62,210 nt of DNA from CAZFVY01 sp964522665. GTDB lineage: Bacteria > Verrucomicrobiota > Verrucomicrobiia > Limisphaerales > CAZFVY01. Location: positions 1 to 62,210 of the forward strand of contig CAZFVY010000030.1 of assembly GCA_964522665.1 (NCBI GenBank), in the 5' to 3' direction. This document shows, piece after piece, positions 1 through 8,403 of the stretch. Below the pieces are notes generated by a model. It had not been told where the DNA came from. It ran no database searches and was given only the letters and a program-made list of their open reading frames with translations. The translations under genes and the position numbers were made by a program. How positions within the stretch are numbered: the stretch's first letter is position 1; the number at the start of each line of letters is the position of its first letter.

Positions 1-203
1 CGCTGGAGGGCCATGAGATAATCAAAGGGGTTGAGCCGGTTGAGTTGACAGGTGTCGATGAGACTCATGTGGCCGTCGCCGATGCTGGCCCCACGCAGAG
101 TTTTAAAGCTCAGGGAGTTCTTCCGGCGCAGGATCGCCATCTTGAGAGCACGCGCGGCGACATTATTGTCCAGCTCGGGCGTAATTCCATTCGTGGTCTT
201 CAT
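1..203 (-). pseudogene. IS66-family transposase, C-terminal fragment
   Basis: The minus strand encodes a run starting near 203 and continuing off the left edge. It reads like the C-terminal signature of IS66 transposases: a LDNN-x3-ARALK block, then RRKNSLSFKT, then SLIDTCQLNRLNPFDYL. The upstream two thirds of a normal ~500-residue IS66 TnpC, including the rest of the DDE domain, is absent: a stop lies three codons before the first ATG at 203. I read it as a decayed remnant. A continuation left of the window could still carry the extreme C terminus. No inverted repeat is visible. Confidence 0.8.
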
Positions 204-734
204 TTGCCCTCAACGTTACGCCTCAGGCCGCTATCAGCTCACACAATGTTGCAGAAGCAACACCGCTGGTGTAATCGCTGGTGTAATATTTCCTTCGATG
301 TCAGGGTTTCAAGTCGATGAATTTATGGAGACGCCGATGATACTCACAGGCGTAAGAGTGTTGTCTCACCGACGTCCCCTCGCACAGGTCGTCCGGGTTC
401 CCCTGACAGACCATTAGGACCGTGAAATTTTCAACGTAGGCGTATTATTTTCATGAATTTCCTTTCATCCAATCCAGTCTGCATTAGTGAGCCGGTTTGT
501 GGATGGCGATCGCCGTGAGGTCGTGCTGACTTCGGGCGGCGCTGGCCGACGAATACGCCGCGGCCAATGAGAACGCGGGATCGGCGCGGAGCGCTGTCGG
601 TGGCCGCCTTCGTGGCGGCGGTCGGCGGAACGGTGGCCGAGAAAGAATTGAGCCGCGGTTGATTCTGGCCTTTGCGTCCGGGTTGCATCGTGGCAGTATA
701 GTTTTGATCCCTGACGACCGAACGTTTGTTACGC
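204..734. other. intergenic, no supported gene
   Basis: Frames here are short and lack recognisable motifs. The region separates the IS66 remnant from the export operon and presumably holds the operon promoter, but I see no convincing -35/-10 pair. Confidence 0.5.
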
Positions 735-1982
735 ATGAAAAAATGGATTCTTTTGATTGTAGCCCTGGCAGGCGGAGCCTGGGGTTTGCAGCAGTACCGT
801 GATCGGAAGCCGGAGTTGGCCTCGGTTCCTCCGGGCGGACGCCAAAACACCGCGGTGGCCGAGAACCGCAATATCCGCTTCGCCATCAGCGCCGCCGGCG
901 ATGTCGGCCCCGCCGATCAAGTCTCCGTCCGTCCCGAAATCAATGGCATCATCAATTTCCTGCCGGTCGATACCGGTGACCGGGTGAAAAAAGGCCAGGT
1001 GATGTTCGCGTTGGACGACCAGGACCTCCAGACCCAGAAGTCCTCGAAGCTGGCGACCATTGAAGGCGCCAAGCTGCAACTCGAGAAGACCCGGCGCAAT
1101 TACGAGCGGAATAAGCGGCTTTTCGACGACCATCTCGTTTCCCAGGAAGTCTATGACGACGCCAAAACCGACTACGCGATGGCCCAGAACTCGCTCGATA
1201 TCGCCCAAAAGGACCTGAATCTCGTCGAATACCAGCTCACCAAGACCAAGATCGAGGCGCCTTTCGACTGCACCATCCTGACCCGCCCGGTTTCCATCGG
1301 CCAGGCGGTTTCCGGCTCCGGCGGTTTCAACAGCGGCACCGAAGTGCTGACGATCGCGAACCTGAACGACATGATCGTCAACGCCCACATCAATCAGGCG
1401 GACGTGACCCGTTTGGTTCCCGGCGCCGAAGTGGACATCCAGATCGAATCGGTCTCCGGCCTGGCGATGAAGGGTGAGGTTTCGCGCATCGCGCCGCAGA
1501 CGACGATTGTCAACGGCATCAAAGGCTACGCCGCCCGCATCGTGATCAAGAATATCGACCCGCGCATCCGGCCCGGCATGACCGCGAGTCTCTCGATCCC
1601 GGTCGCGACGGCCGACAACGTGATCGCCGTGCCACTGGCCTCGGTCTTCACCGAGGAAGGCCAACGCTTTGTCTATGTCAAGAACGACACCGGCTTTGAA
1701 CGCCGGGTTGTCCAGGTGGGCGTCACCGATTACGATTTCGCGGAAATTCAAAAGGGATTGCAATCGGGCGAAGTCGTCGCGCTGGAGCAACCGGCCGGCG
1801 AAAACTTCCTGAAGTTGGCCAAAGGCCCGCCGCTGGACCGCGCGGGCGCTTTGGCGGTGGCACGACCTGATCTGGCCGCCGGCCAGCGTCCCGGGGCCGC
1901 GCCCGCCAAGCCGGGCGACAAGCCCGCCGACAAGCCGTCCACCGGTTCGGCCCCCGCCGCCAAAACCCCCGCGCCGAAGTGA
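735..1982 (+). CDS. periplasmic adaptor subunit of a MacAB-like exporter (HlyD/RND-MFP family)
   Basis: A 415-residue membrane fusion protein. An N-terminal signal anchor (MKKWILLIVALAGGAWG) is followed by a lipoyl-like half with GDRVKKGQVMFALD, then a long alpha-helical hairpin rich in charged residues (roughly residues 95-165), the second lipoyl half (KIEAPFDCTI), and beta-barrel and membrane-proximal domains. The tail after about residue 375 is Pro/Ala/Lys-rich and low complexity. The in-frame TTG at 726 is possible, but the ATG at 735 places the signal peptide correctly. The ATPase gene follows 20 bp downstream and the permease overlaps that, so the three form one operon of MacA-MacB type, with the MacB parts split. 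The substrate (macrolide, peptide or lipid) cannot be told from sequence. Confidence 0.9.
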   Translation: MKKWILLIVALAGGAWGLQQYRDRKPELASVPPGGRQNTAVAENRNIRFAISAAGDVGPADQVSVRPEINGIINFLPVDTGDRVKKGQVMFALDDQDLQTQKSSKLATIEGAKLQLEKTRRNYERNKRLFDDHLVSQEVYDDAKTDYAMAQNSLDIAQKDLNLVEYQLTKTKIEAPFDCTILTRPVSIGQAVSGSGGFNSGTEVLTIANLNDMIVNAHINQADVTRLVPGAEVDIQIESVSGLAMKGEVSRIAPQTTIVNGIKGYAARIVIKNIDPRIRPGMTASLSIPVATADNVIAVPLASVFTEEGQRFVYVKNDTGFERRVVQVGVTDYDFAEIQKGLQSGEVVALEQPAGENFLKLAKGPPLDRAGALAVARPDLAAGQRPGAAPAKPGDKPADKPSTGSAPAAKTPAPK

Positions 1983-2002
1983 TTGCGTCCATTTAGCCCG
2001 TT

Positions 2003-2755
2003 ATGTCGCTCGTCGAACTTCGGAACGTCAGCAAGATTTATCACCTGGGCGGCGAGACTATTCGCGCCTTGGATGACGTTACGCTCGACATCGAAGCGGG
2101 TGAGTTCATCTCGATCATCGGTCCATCGGGGAGCGGCAAATCGACGTTGATGCATATCCTCGGCTGCCTGGACTCGCCCACGCACGGCACCATTTGCCTG
2201 GATGGGACGATGATCCACGCGGCCACGTCGCGGCAATTGGCCAACATCCGGAATCGCAAAATCGGCTTCGTCTTCCAGTTCTTTAATCTGCTGCCGAAGC
2301 TCAACGTCGTTCAAAACGTCGAACTGCCGATGCTCTACAGCGGCGTCTCCGGCCGGCAACGCCGCGAGCGCGCCATGGCCGCGTTGAAACTGGTCGATCT
2401 CGAAAACCGCCGCGACCATCGTCCGCTCCAGCTTTCCGGCGGCCAACAGCAGCGCGTCGCCATCGCCCGCGCCCTGGTGAACGACCCGAAGATTGTTTTC
2501 GCCGACGAACCGACCGGCAACCTCGATTCCCGTACCGGCGAGGCCATCCTGGAACTCTTTCGCAACCTGAGCAAACAGGGCCGCACCATCGCGCTGGTCA
2601 CCCACGATCCCGGCATCGCCGCGGTCACGCCGCGCCGGATCGAAATCCGCGATGGCAAAGTCGCGTTGCACGTCGATGCCCGCCTCGCCGGGCTGGATCG
2701 TCTGCCCCCCGCGGCCATGGCCGCTTCCGCGGCCGTCGCCGCCGCCGCGCCATGA
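2003..2755 (+). CDS. ABC transporter ATP-binding protein (MacB/LolD type)
   Basis: A 250-residue nucleotide-binding subunit of the MacB/LolD/FtsE class. Walker A is GPSGSGKST, the Q-loop region reads GFVFQFFNLLPKL, the ABC signature is LSGGQQQRVAIARAL, Walker B is KIVFADEPTGNLD, and the switch His sits in LVTHD. These are the marks of the group that powers mechanotransmission permeases rather than channel-type importers. The C-terminal 25 residues are Ala-rich and probably dispensable. The stop overlaps the next start by ATGA, so translation of ATPase and permease is likely coupled. Confidence 0.95.
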   Translation: MSLVELRNVSKIYHLGGETIRALDDVTLDIEAGEFISIIGPSGSGKSTLMHILGCLDSPTHGTICLDGTMIHAATSRQLANIRNRKIGFVFQFFNLLPKLNVVQNVELPMLYSGVSGRQRRERAMAALKLVDLENRRDHRPLQLSGGQQQRVAIARALVNDPKIVFADEPTGNLDSRTGEAILELFRNLSKQGRTIALVTHDPGIAAVTPRRIEIRDGKVALHVDARLAGLDRLPPAAMAASAAVAAAAP

Positions 2756-4119
2756 ACATTTTTAACGCCGTCATCATAGGTTTTAAGGAAATCTGGGCGC
2801 ACAAGTTCCGCTCGCTGCTCACGATGCTCGGCATCATCCTGGGCGTGGCCAGCCTCGTCGCCATGTCCGCGCTCGTCAAAGGAATGGAGAACGGCATGAA
2901 AGAGGCCCTCATCGCCATCGGCGGCCTCGAGAAGGTCCGCGTCGAGGACCAGGAAATCCCGGCCAGCCAGCGGCAATACGCCGACGACGCCGTCGGGACC
3001 ACCATCCACGACGTCTATGCGCTGCGCCACAGCGCCCCGCTGATCACCATGATCCAACCCGAGATGCGCCCCCCGCGCTTTTTCCACGTCTCGCACAATG
3101 GCAAATCGCCCGACTGGGTCAACCTCATCGGCACCTGGCCCACCGCGTTGCAGATGAATCAGCACGTGGTCGAATACGGCCGCATGTTCAACGAGATCGA
3201 CGACGAATCCGCCCGCACCGTCTGCGTCATCGGCACGAGCATCCGCGACCAATTATTCGGGTCGCCCGATGAGGTCGGCCGCGAGATCATCCCGCTGGGC
3301 GAAAGAATCAGCATCAACGGCGAGCCGTTCACCATCATCGGCATGTTCCAACGTTACGAGAGCGAGCAGGACCGCAAACGCCGCGAATTGGAAAAAGACC
3401 GGCCGAAAGGCCCGAAATCCGGCCCGACCCGCAGCCGCGGCTGGGGTGGACGCGGCCGCTCGGGCGGGTTCGTCTTCGGCATGAAGAACGCGACCATCTA
3501 CATCCCGCTGAACACCATGTGGATTCGGTTCAAATCCGCCGCCGGCACCAACAACATCCCCGACCCGCGCCTCTCCGCGCTCAACATCAAAGTCGCCAAC
3601 ATCGATGTCCTCGAGCCGGCCCTCCAGCAGGCGCGCAACGTCATGATGACGACGCACAAGGGGATCGAGGATTTCGCGTTTCAAACGCAGGAGAATTGGT
3701 CCGAGCAAATCACCAGCTCGATCCATAACGCCCGCATGAGCGGCGGCATCATTTCGATCATCAGCCTGCTCGTGGGCGGCATCGGCATCATGAACATCAT
3801 GCTCGCGAGCATCACCGAACGCGTCCGCGAAATCGGCATTCGCAAGGCGGTCGGCGCCACCTACTCGGACATGTTCATCCAAATCCTGGTCGAGAGCGTC
3901 GTCATCGCGGTCATCGGCGGCATCGCCGGGCTTGCCTGCTCCTACGGCCTCGTAAGCGTCCTGCAAATGGTTTCGCCCACCGACAATACCCCGGTCATCA
4001 CCGTCGAATCGATGATGATGGCCTTCGCCTTCAGCGTCATCGTCGGCGTATTGGCCGGCCTGATCCCAGCGCTCAAAGCCGCCAAGCTCAATCCGATCCA
4101 GGCGCTGCGCTACGAGTAG
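2752..4119 (+). CDS. ABC transporter permease (MacB/FtsX family)
   Basis: A 455-residue inner-membrane subunit. The N-terminal TM segment (about residues 18-40) has the typical KFRSLLTMLGIILGVASL motif. A large periplasmic MacB_PCD-like domain follows, then three C-terminal TM helices of the FtsX domain, including a GGIGIMNIMLASITERVREI motif. An unusual insert near residues 203-240 is rich in Arg, Lys, Gly and Ser. The final VLAGLIPALKAAKLNPIQALRYE is the classic family ending. Together with the adaptor and ATPase upstream it would form a tripartite exporter. No outer-membrane TolC homologue lies in the window. Confidence 0.93.
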   Translation: MNIFNAVIIGFKEIWAHKFRSLLTMLGIILGVASLVAMSALVKGMENGMKEALIAIGGLEKVRVEDQEIPASQRQYADDAVGTTIHDVYALRHSAPLITMIQPEMRPPRFFHVSHNGKSPDWVNLIGTWPTALQMNQHVVEYGRMFNEIDDESARTVCVIGTSIRDQLFGSPDEVGREIIPLGERISINGEPFTIIGMFQRYESEQDRKRRELEKDRPKGPKSGPTRSRGWGGRGRSGGFVFGMKNATIYIPLNTMWIRFKSAAGTNNIPDPRLSALNIKVANIDVLEPALQQARNVMMTTHKGIEDFAFQTQENWSEQITSSIHNARMSGGIISIISLLVGGIGIMNIMLASITERVREIGIRKAVGATYSDMFIQILVESVVIAVIGGIAGLACSYGLVSVLQMVSPTDNTPVITVESMMMAFAFSVIVGVLAGLIPALKAAKLNPIQALRYE

Positions 4120-4599
4120 GCCGGGCGTGCGGTGGGCCGCGCGACAGGGCGCGGCGGCTGGTGAACGGTGGGGCGAGGCTCCGCCGAGCCGTGAATGGGT
4201 TTGCCGAGCAGCGAACCTTCGAGCGCATTCGACCTCCCATCGGCCCACGCCCGTGGTCTTTTCCCTGGGTGAAAGCCAGCCGCTGCCGTCCTGCCGGGTG
4301 GACATGCTGCGGTTCACAGAACCGCGCGCCGGGACGCGGCGGCGCGGCGCCATCGAGGCCCGCATTCCGCGCATTTGTCCGATCGCTGACACTCTCGTCA
4401 CCGCGATACCGAGGCGTCCGCCTGCCTTCGCTTCACCTTTAAAACGGCGGTGGGAGCGCGCCATCTTGCGTCATCATTTGGGCATAAACGTTTCAGAAAA
4501 AGCTCACCCGACCGCTGCGGGTATGGCTTCGCTTTTTCCAAACCGTTTCTGCTCCAAAGCCTTACTCAATCCGGCGCGCTCCTACTGCCGTTTTAAAGG
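4120..4599. other. intergenic between convergent genes, with one REP-like hairpin
   Basis: No gene is supported. The stretch holds a REP-like palindrome near its left end (annotated separately) and is otherwise featureless GC-rich sequence. Confidence 0.5.
4167..4194 (+). repeat. REP-like hairpin, family A copy 1
   Basis: A 28-bp unit containing the palindrome GGCTC-CGCC-GAGCC inside a longer conserved block. The same block occurs in inverted orientation at 21046-21073 with one difference in the loop. Both copies lie just 3' of a long plus-strand gene. Confidence 0.75.
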
Positions 4600-6009
4600 T
4601 CACTTTCCCGCTTCCAAAACCAGGACCCAATCATCGTCGCCGTCCGCGTTGTGGCGCGGCGGGATGAAGAAATGTTTTTCCCGGTTCGGGAAGGGAGAGC
4701 CGTCGATGGCCAGATACTTACCGCAACTCGGATCGTACCAGCGCGCCGTCGTCGGGCCGCGCAACTGCGCCAAGTCCACGGTGATCGGCCGAAACGTCGG
4801 CAAATAGGCCATGACCAGACTCCCGTCCGGCGTTCGGCCGGCGGTCACGTAATCGCTGGTCATGTTGTAGTGATTGCCGGGCGTCGCCGTGCCGTCGAAC
4901 GTCCCGTAGCCGGCGATCACCACCTGGTGCGACTGGTCGGGGACCAGCTCATACCACGCGCGCGGCTCGAAGAGCGCCTTCACGTACGCCATCTGAATCG
5001 CGCCGGGCGTGTCAAGATTCGTCTGCCAGCCGGGCTTGAACGGCCAGGTGTATCCGTTGCCATACATCTGACCCGTCGCGCCGCTGAGGTTGGACCAATA
5101 CTCCTCGCGCCGCAGCGTGGCGGGCGTGGCGCGTTGTTCGAATTCGTAGTCCGATTCGATCATGCAGACCGGCATGAAATCCGTCCGATTGTAATCCTTC
5201 AACACCTGCGCGTAGGTCGGGTAGTAAGTGTACGAAGCGCACAAGTCGATCAGCGGCGCCCAGTTGGGATCATCGAGGGAACTGCTCACTTCGTAGTCCA
5301 GTTCAATGGTGTGCAGATGGCGCGTGTCCTTCTCCCGGATGCCGCGCGCGACGGCGGTCACCACGGGATCATTCGCCGGCTCGCGCCACGCCTGATAATC
5401 GTTCCCGTGAAACCAGAGCAGATGATCGAACCCGCGATAACGCTCGCCCAGATACCGGCCAAACTCGCGGCATTTGTCCGGTCCATTCTGCAGCATGACC
5501 TTCAGAAAGTCGCCGGTCTCGATGGGATCAAGCATCACGAGCAGCCCGTATTTCGCGGCCAGCCGCAGCATGTGATCGCACCGCTCGAAATAAACCGGGT
5601 TCGGCGTCGCGAGATCATCGGTTTTCGTGAAGGCCAGGATTCCATCATACGTGGCGCCGTTGGTCGGACCGCCGGTGTAGGGCCGGCAGAGGAGATTGAT
5701 CCACACGGTGTTGAAGCCGTGACTCCGCCGATTGGCGAAAAACGAATCGGCCTCGGCTTCGCTCAATTTGACCATCAACCCCTGCGGCGACTCCCCCGCG
5801 ATCAGGAACGGGACATTCTTCTGATCGACGAGGTAACGCCGATTGGCGCTCACCTTGAGTGGGAACCCCGGCGCGTCGGCCGGGGCGGATGCCGCGGGCT
5901 GGGCCTCGACCCGAAGGCCGAGCGACGCCACGGCCAGGATCGCGCGCGCGACTCCAAACGCGAACCCTTTTCCGGCGCGGATGCTTTTGCGTGATGAGTC
6001 GGTTGGCAT
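4600..6009 (-). CDS. secreted glycoside hydrolase, DUF4038/apiosidase-like
   Basis: A protein of about 469 residues with a signal peptide (hydrophobic run GVARAILAVASLGLRVEA). The body matches DUF4038-type TIM barrels, with RRYLVDQKNVPFLIAGESPQGL near the mature N terminus, then GFNTVWINLL and GLLVMLDPIETGDF, and probable catalytic acids in LWFHGNDYQ and MIESDYEFEQ. A C-terminal beta-sandwich (collagen-binding-like DUF) closes the protein, ending in DDWVLVLEAGK. Family members cleave plant-type polysaccharide side chains; the exact linkage is unknown. ATG at 6009 is chosen because GGA sits about 7 nt upstream; ATG at 6024 is an alternative. It converges on the MacAB operon. Confidence 0.85.
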   Translation of the reverse strand: MPTDSSRKSIRAGKGFAFGVARAILAVASLGLRVEAQPAASAPADAPGFPLKVSANRRYLVDQKNVPFLIAGESPQGLMVKLSEAEADSFFANRRSHGFNTVWINLLCRPYTGGPTNGATYDGILAFTKTDDLATPNPVYFERCDHMLRLAAKYGLLVMLDPIETGDFLKVMLQNGPDKCREFGRYLGERYRGFDHLLWFHGNDYQAWREPANDPVVTAVARGIREKDTRHLHTIELDYEVSSSLDDPNWAPLIDLCASYTYYPTYAQVLKDYNRTDFMPVCMIESDYEFEQRATPATLRREEYWSNLSGATGQMYGNGYTWPFKPGWQTNLDTPGAIQMAYVKALFEPRAWYELVPDQSHQVVIAGYGTFDGTATPGNHYNMTSDYVTAGRTPDGSLVMAYLPTFRPITVDLAQLRGPTTARWYDPSCGKYLAIDGSPFPNREKHFFIPPRHNADGDDDWVLVLEAGK

Positions 6010-6237
6010 ATTGAATTCCATCATTTTCGCGCGCCGATCGCGTTTCCCGCCGGGCGGCGAGCGAGGCCATCCGAACTGGCGCCGCAATTCGATTCACTCG
6101 TCGCGCGGGTTGAACGGCTCAATCAAGTCCGCAACTCTCTCCAAAGTCCAGCCGCGAATCTCGAGCGAGAGGCTCGCTTCCGGGCAATTCGGGGGCGTTC
6201 GGTTGAAAGCTGGTGGCGCGTGGGTTACTGTCAACCC

Positions 6238-7308
6238 ATGAGGTTATCCAACCAGTGGTTACTTATTCTCGCGGCGCTGACTGCGGCCGATCTTCGGGCA
6301 AACGCTCAGGCGCCGGTCGTCAGTTCGTTCAGTCAGACCGGCGTTTTGGCCGTTACCAATCTTGTCCCGGGGAGTCTTGCGTCGGTCGAGTGGGCGTCGT
6401 CAGTGACCGGCCCGTGGCACACAAATTGGGCGGGACTGGACGCAGTGACGGTTGACACCAATGGCGTGATCCAAGTTCACGTGCCGACTTTTTACCGCGT
6501 GCGTGGGTTTGCCTCCACGAATCCTCCACCGGGCATGGTCTGGATACCGCCCGGCACATTTGTGATGGGCAGCCCGGAGACGGAGAAAGAACGACAAACT
6601 TTCCTCTATGAAACCCAGCATACGGTGACGCTGACGCAGGGATTTTACATGGCGAAGAATTTAGTCAGCCAAGGGCAATACCTGGCGCTGATCGGGAACA
6701 ACCCGAGCTATTTCACGACCAACGGCAGCAACGGCCAATCGATCAGCCCGGGCTTAAACCGTCCGGTGGAGAGCGTGTCCTGGTATGATGCGACGAACTA
6801 CTGCGGGAAGCTGACCGCCGTGGAGCGAGCTGCGGGTAGGCTGCCAACTGGTTTGGTGTATCGGCTGCCAACGGAGTCAGAGTGGGAATATGCCTGCCGG
6901 GCGGGCACGACCACGGCGTTTAATCTTGGTCCTGACCTGCGGTCGGGGATGGCAAATTTTAATGGCTTCGAAGAATATGTCAGCGGAATTGGCTCGGTTT
7001 TTAATTCGAACGGGGTGGCGTTGGGGCAGACGACCGCGGTGGGAAGTTACGCGCCAAACGCTTGGGGTTTGTATGACATGCACGGGAATGTGTATGAATG
7101 GTGTTTGGATTGGTTTGGCTACTATCCGGGCGGGAGCGTGACTGATCCGCTTGGGCCGTCAAGTGGCTCGACCCGGGTGGCTCGCGGTGGCTCCTGGTAC
7201 GACGTCGCCGCGCGCAGCCGGTCGGCGAGCCGCGTCAACGTTGAGCCGGGGGAGGACGGCGGCAGCATCAGCGCTGGCTTCCGGCCAGTTCTTGCCCCAG
7301 TTCGCTGA
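6238..7308 (+). CDS. secreted formylglycine-generating-enzyme-fold protein (SUMF1 domain), probably non-catalytic
   Basis: A 356-residue protein: signal peptide (residues 1-23), an N-terminal beta domain of about 70 residues, then an FGE-sulfatase fold from about residue 95. Fold markers are GMVWIPPGTFVMGSPETE, RPVESVSWYDATNYC, YRLPTESEWEYACRAGT, MHGNVYEWCLDWFGYY and RVARGGSWYDVAARSRSASR. True FGE oxidises a sulfatase Cys using two active-site cysteines in the segment just after RGGS; here that segment has none, so sulfatase maturation is unlikely. Such proteins are common in Verrucomicrobiota and Planctomycetota with unknown roles. An upstream GTG (6220) is in frame, but ATG at 6238 gives the clean signal peptide. 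Confidence 0.88.
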   Translation: MRLSNQWLLILAALTAADLRANAQAPVVSSFSQTGVLAVTNLVPGSLASVEWASSVTGPWHTNWAGLDAVTVDTNGVIQVHVPTFYRVRGFASTNPPPGMVWIPPGTFVMGSPETEKERQTFLYETQHTVTLTQGFYMAKNLVSQGQYLALIGNNPSYFTTNGSNGQSISPGLNRPVESVSWYDATNYCGKLTAVERAAGRLPTGLVYRLPTESEWEYACRAGTTTAFNLGPDLRSGMANFNGFEEYVSGIGSVFNSNGVALGQTTAVGSYAPNAWGLYDMHGNVYEWCLDWFGYYPGGSVTDPLGPSSGSTRVARGGSWYDVAARSRSASRVNVEPGEDGGSISAGFRPVLAPVR

Positions 7309-7829
7309 GCAAGGGAACGGGTTAGGGGTCCGCCAAGCGACGCGGTGGTCGGGCAGCGGGTGTGATTCGTCCCGACGAGATCAATGGAGAATCGCCCGGC
7401 ACGTCAGCGTCGGAAAAAAGCCCGAGCGGCTCCAGTCCCGGGACGGCCGAATTCTCGCCCGGTTCTTGGGAGAACAAACCTCAGCCGTCCCGGCGGGACT
7501 TTAACCCGCTCCCCTGTAAATCCGGCGTTGAAACGCCGGCCTATTCTCAACTGTCCCGCTGGGACAAAAACGAGTCGCCCGTGATTCGCCGGATTAATTC
7601 TGGCGCCATCATCATGCCTTTGGTTGCGGAGGGACGATCAGACCTGGCTTACGCCTTCGGTACGATCATTGACGCGGCCCGACCAGGGCGGTGACTCTCC
7701 AGCGCGGGTTCCAGGAACTTATTCACAAGGACAGACTTTGTCCGACCGGCGGCGCCATCCTGAGCGCAGAACGTCGGCGATATCCTTGAGCGTGCCGCGA
7801 AGCCGCCGGCGTCGGAGAGAAGTGGGATT
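7309..7829. other. intergenic with a REP-like repeat
   Basis: No convincing gene is present. The short open frames here carry the translated palindrome rather than a protein family. The repeat at 7480-7568 is annotated separately. Confidence 0.5.
7480..7568 (+). repeat. REP-like element, family B copy 1
   Basis: Three parts: an imperfect palindrome around GCCGTCCCGGCGGGACTT, a near-perfect palindrome CCGGCGTTGAAACGCCGG (7522-7539), and GTCCCGCTGGGAC (7552-7564). The same modular arrangement recurs at about 15.6 and 37.8 kb. Confidence 0.75.
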
Positions 7830-8048
7830 ATGCCGAAACCAGGGATCAAGATTCGGGTGCGCCTGGAACCGGATTTGGAGTTGCAGGCTTTGACTTTGTC
7901 CGCCGCGCAGCGGCGCGCTTTGGCCGCGGTGTACGAGCGCTGGGCGCGCCAGTTGCGGGTGAGCGCGGCGATTCTGGAACGAGACGCCGCGCCTCCGCCA
8001 GCGCCGCGCCTGAGAGTTCTTTCGCGACGCCGCTTAGTTTTGAACTGA
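7830..8048 (+). CDS. small hypothetical protein, doubtful
   Basis: A 72-residue frame with an amphipathic middle (LQALTLSAAQRRALAAVYERWARQL) that looks protein-like. It lies opposite the 3' half of the minus-strand ribbon-helix-helix gene, so at most one of the two is likely coding across 7846-8048. I cannot assign a family. It could instead be the true gene, with the RHH reading frame merely running on past its functional end. Confidence 0.3.
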   Translation: MPKPGIKIRVRLEPDLELQALTLSAAQRRALAAVYERWARQLRVSAAILERDAAPPPAPRLRVLSRRRLVLN

Positions 8049-8325
8049 GGCCGGAAATCTTTGCCGGCGCGCCCGCCGGAGCCGAAGCCGCGGTGGGGGC
8101 GGCGGCCGGCGCGGTCCGTTTTTTCGGGCCGCCCTTGCCGGCCCGCGAGGGCGCGTAAATGTGGCGCTCGTCGAACGCCACGCCGCGGCGCGTGAGCGCG
8201 GCCGCGATGGCGTCGCGGATGAAGGTCGAGCGGTCCAGGTGGCCGCGCGCCCGGTCGAGGGCGTCGAGGAACGGCGCGTCCAGGCGCAGGGTGATGAGGG
8301 CGCGATTGGCGGATGGATCAGACAC
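7846..8325 (-). CDS. ribbon-helix-helix (CopG-like) DNA-binding protein
   Basis: A 159-residue protein. Residues 9-48 read as a ribbon-helix-helix: beta strand ALITLRLDAPFLDALDRA, then helix 2 in DRSTFIRDAIAAALTRRG. RHH dimers bind short DNA repeats as repressors or antitoxins. The C-terminal two thirds is Ala/Pro/Lys/Arg-rich and disordered-looking, which is unusual for an antitoxin and may be a non-specific DNA-binding tail. It is divergent from a second small RHH gene at 8404, and the 78-bp gap holds a promoter and paired GTAATAC motifs. No toxin gene is adjacent. Confidence 0.65.
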   Translation of the reverse strand: MSDPSANRALITLRLDAPFLDALDRARGHLDRSTFIRDAIAAALTRRGVAFDERHIYAPSRAGKGGPKKRTAPAAAPTAASAPAGAPAKISGLSSKLSGVAKELSGAALAEARRLVPESPRSPATGAPSARTPRPKRAAARRTKSKPATPNPVPGAPES

Positions 8326-8368
8326 GAGGGTTTTTTAACGGGTCGAAAAAAAAAGATCAAACCCGCGC

Positions 8369-8396
8369 TTGACAACTTCGTAATACTCAGTAATAC
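8369..8396 (+). promoter_or_regulatory. promoter with overlapping GTAATAC direct repeats
   Basis: TTGACA at 8369-8374 and TAATAC at 8391-8396 are separated by 16 bp, a strong sigma-70-type match. GTAATAC occurs twice, at 8380-8386 and 8390-8396, exactly 10 bp apart, so the second copy covers the -10 hexamer. Repeats one helical turn apart are what side-by-side RHH dimers contact, suggesting autoregulation by one of the flanking RHH proteins. The predicted transcript start falls on the A of the ATG at 8404, implying a leaderless mRNA. A related TTAATACGTAA occurs at 9095-9105 before the gene at 9127. Confidence 0.6.
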
Positions 8397-8403
8397 ATAA
8401 GCC

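Noticed and set aside
729..1790. 353-residue minus-strand open frame opposite the exporter adaptor gene
   Set aside because: It is an antisense codon shadow of a gene with clear HlyD motifs; composition is Asp/Gly/His/Arg-rich without any fold signature.
7522..7539. CRISPR-like palindrome GGCGTTGAAACGCC
   Set aside because: Occurs singly at dispersed sites with no regular spacers and no cas gene in the window; it is a REP-type repeat.
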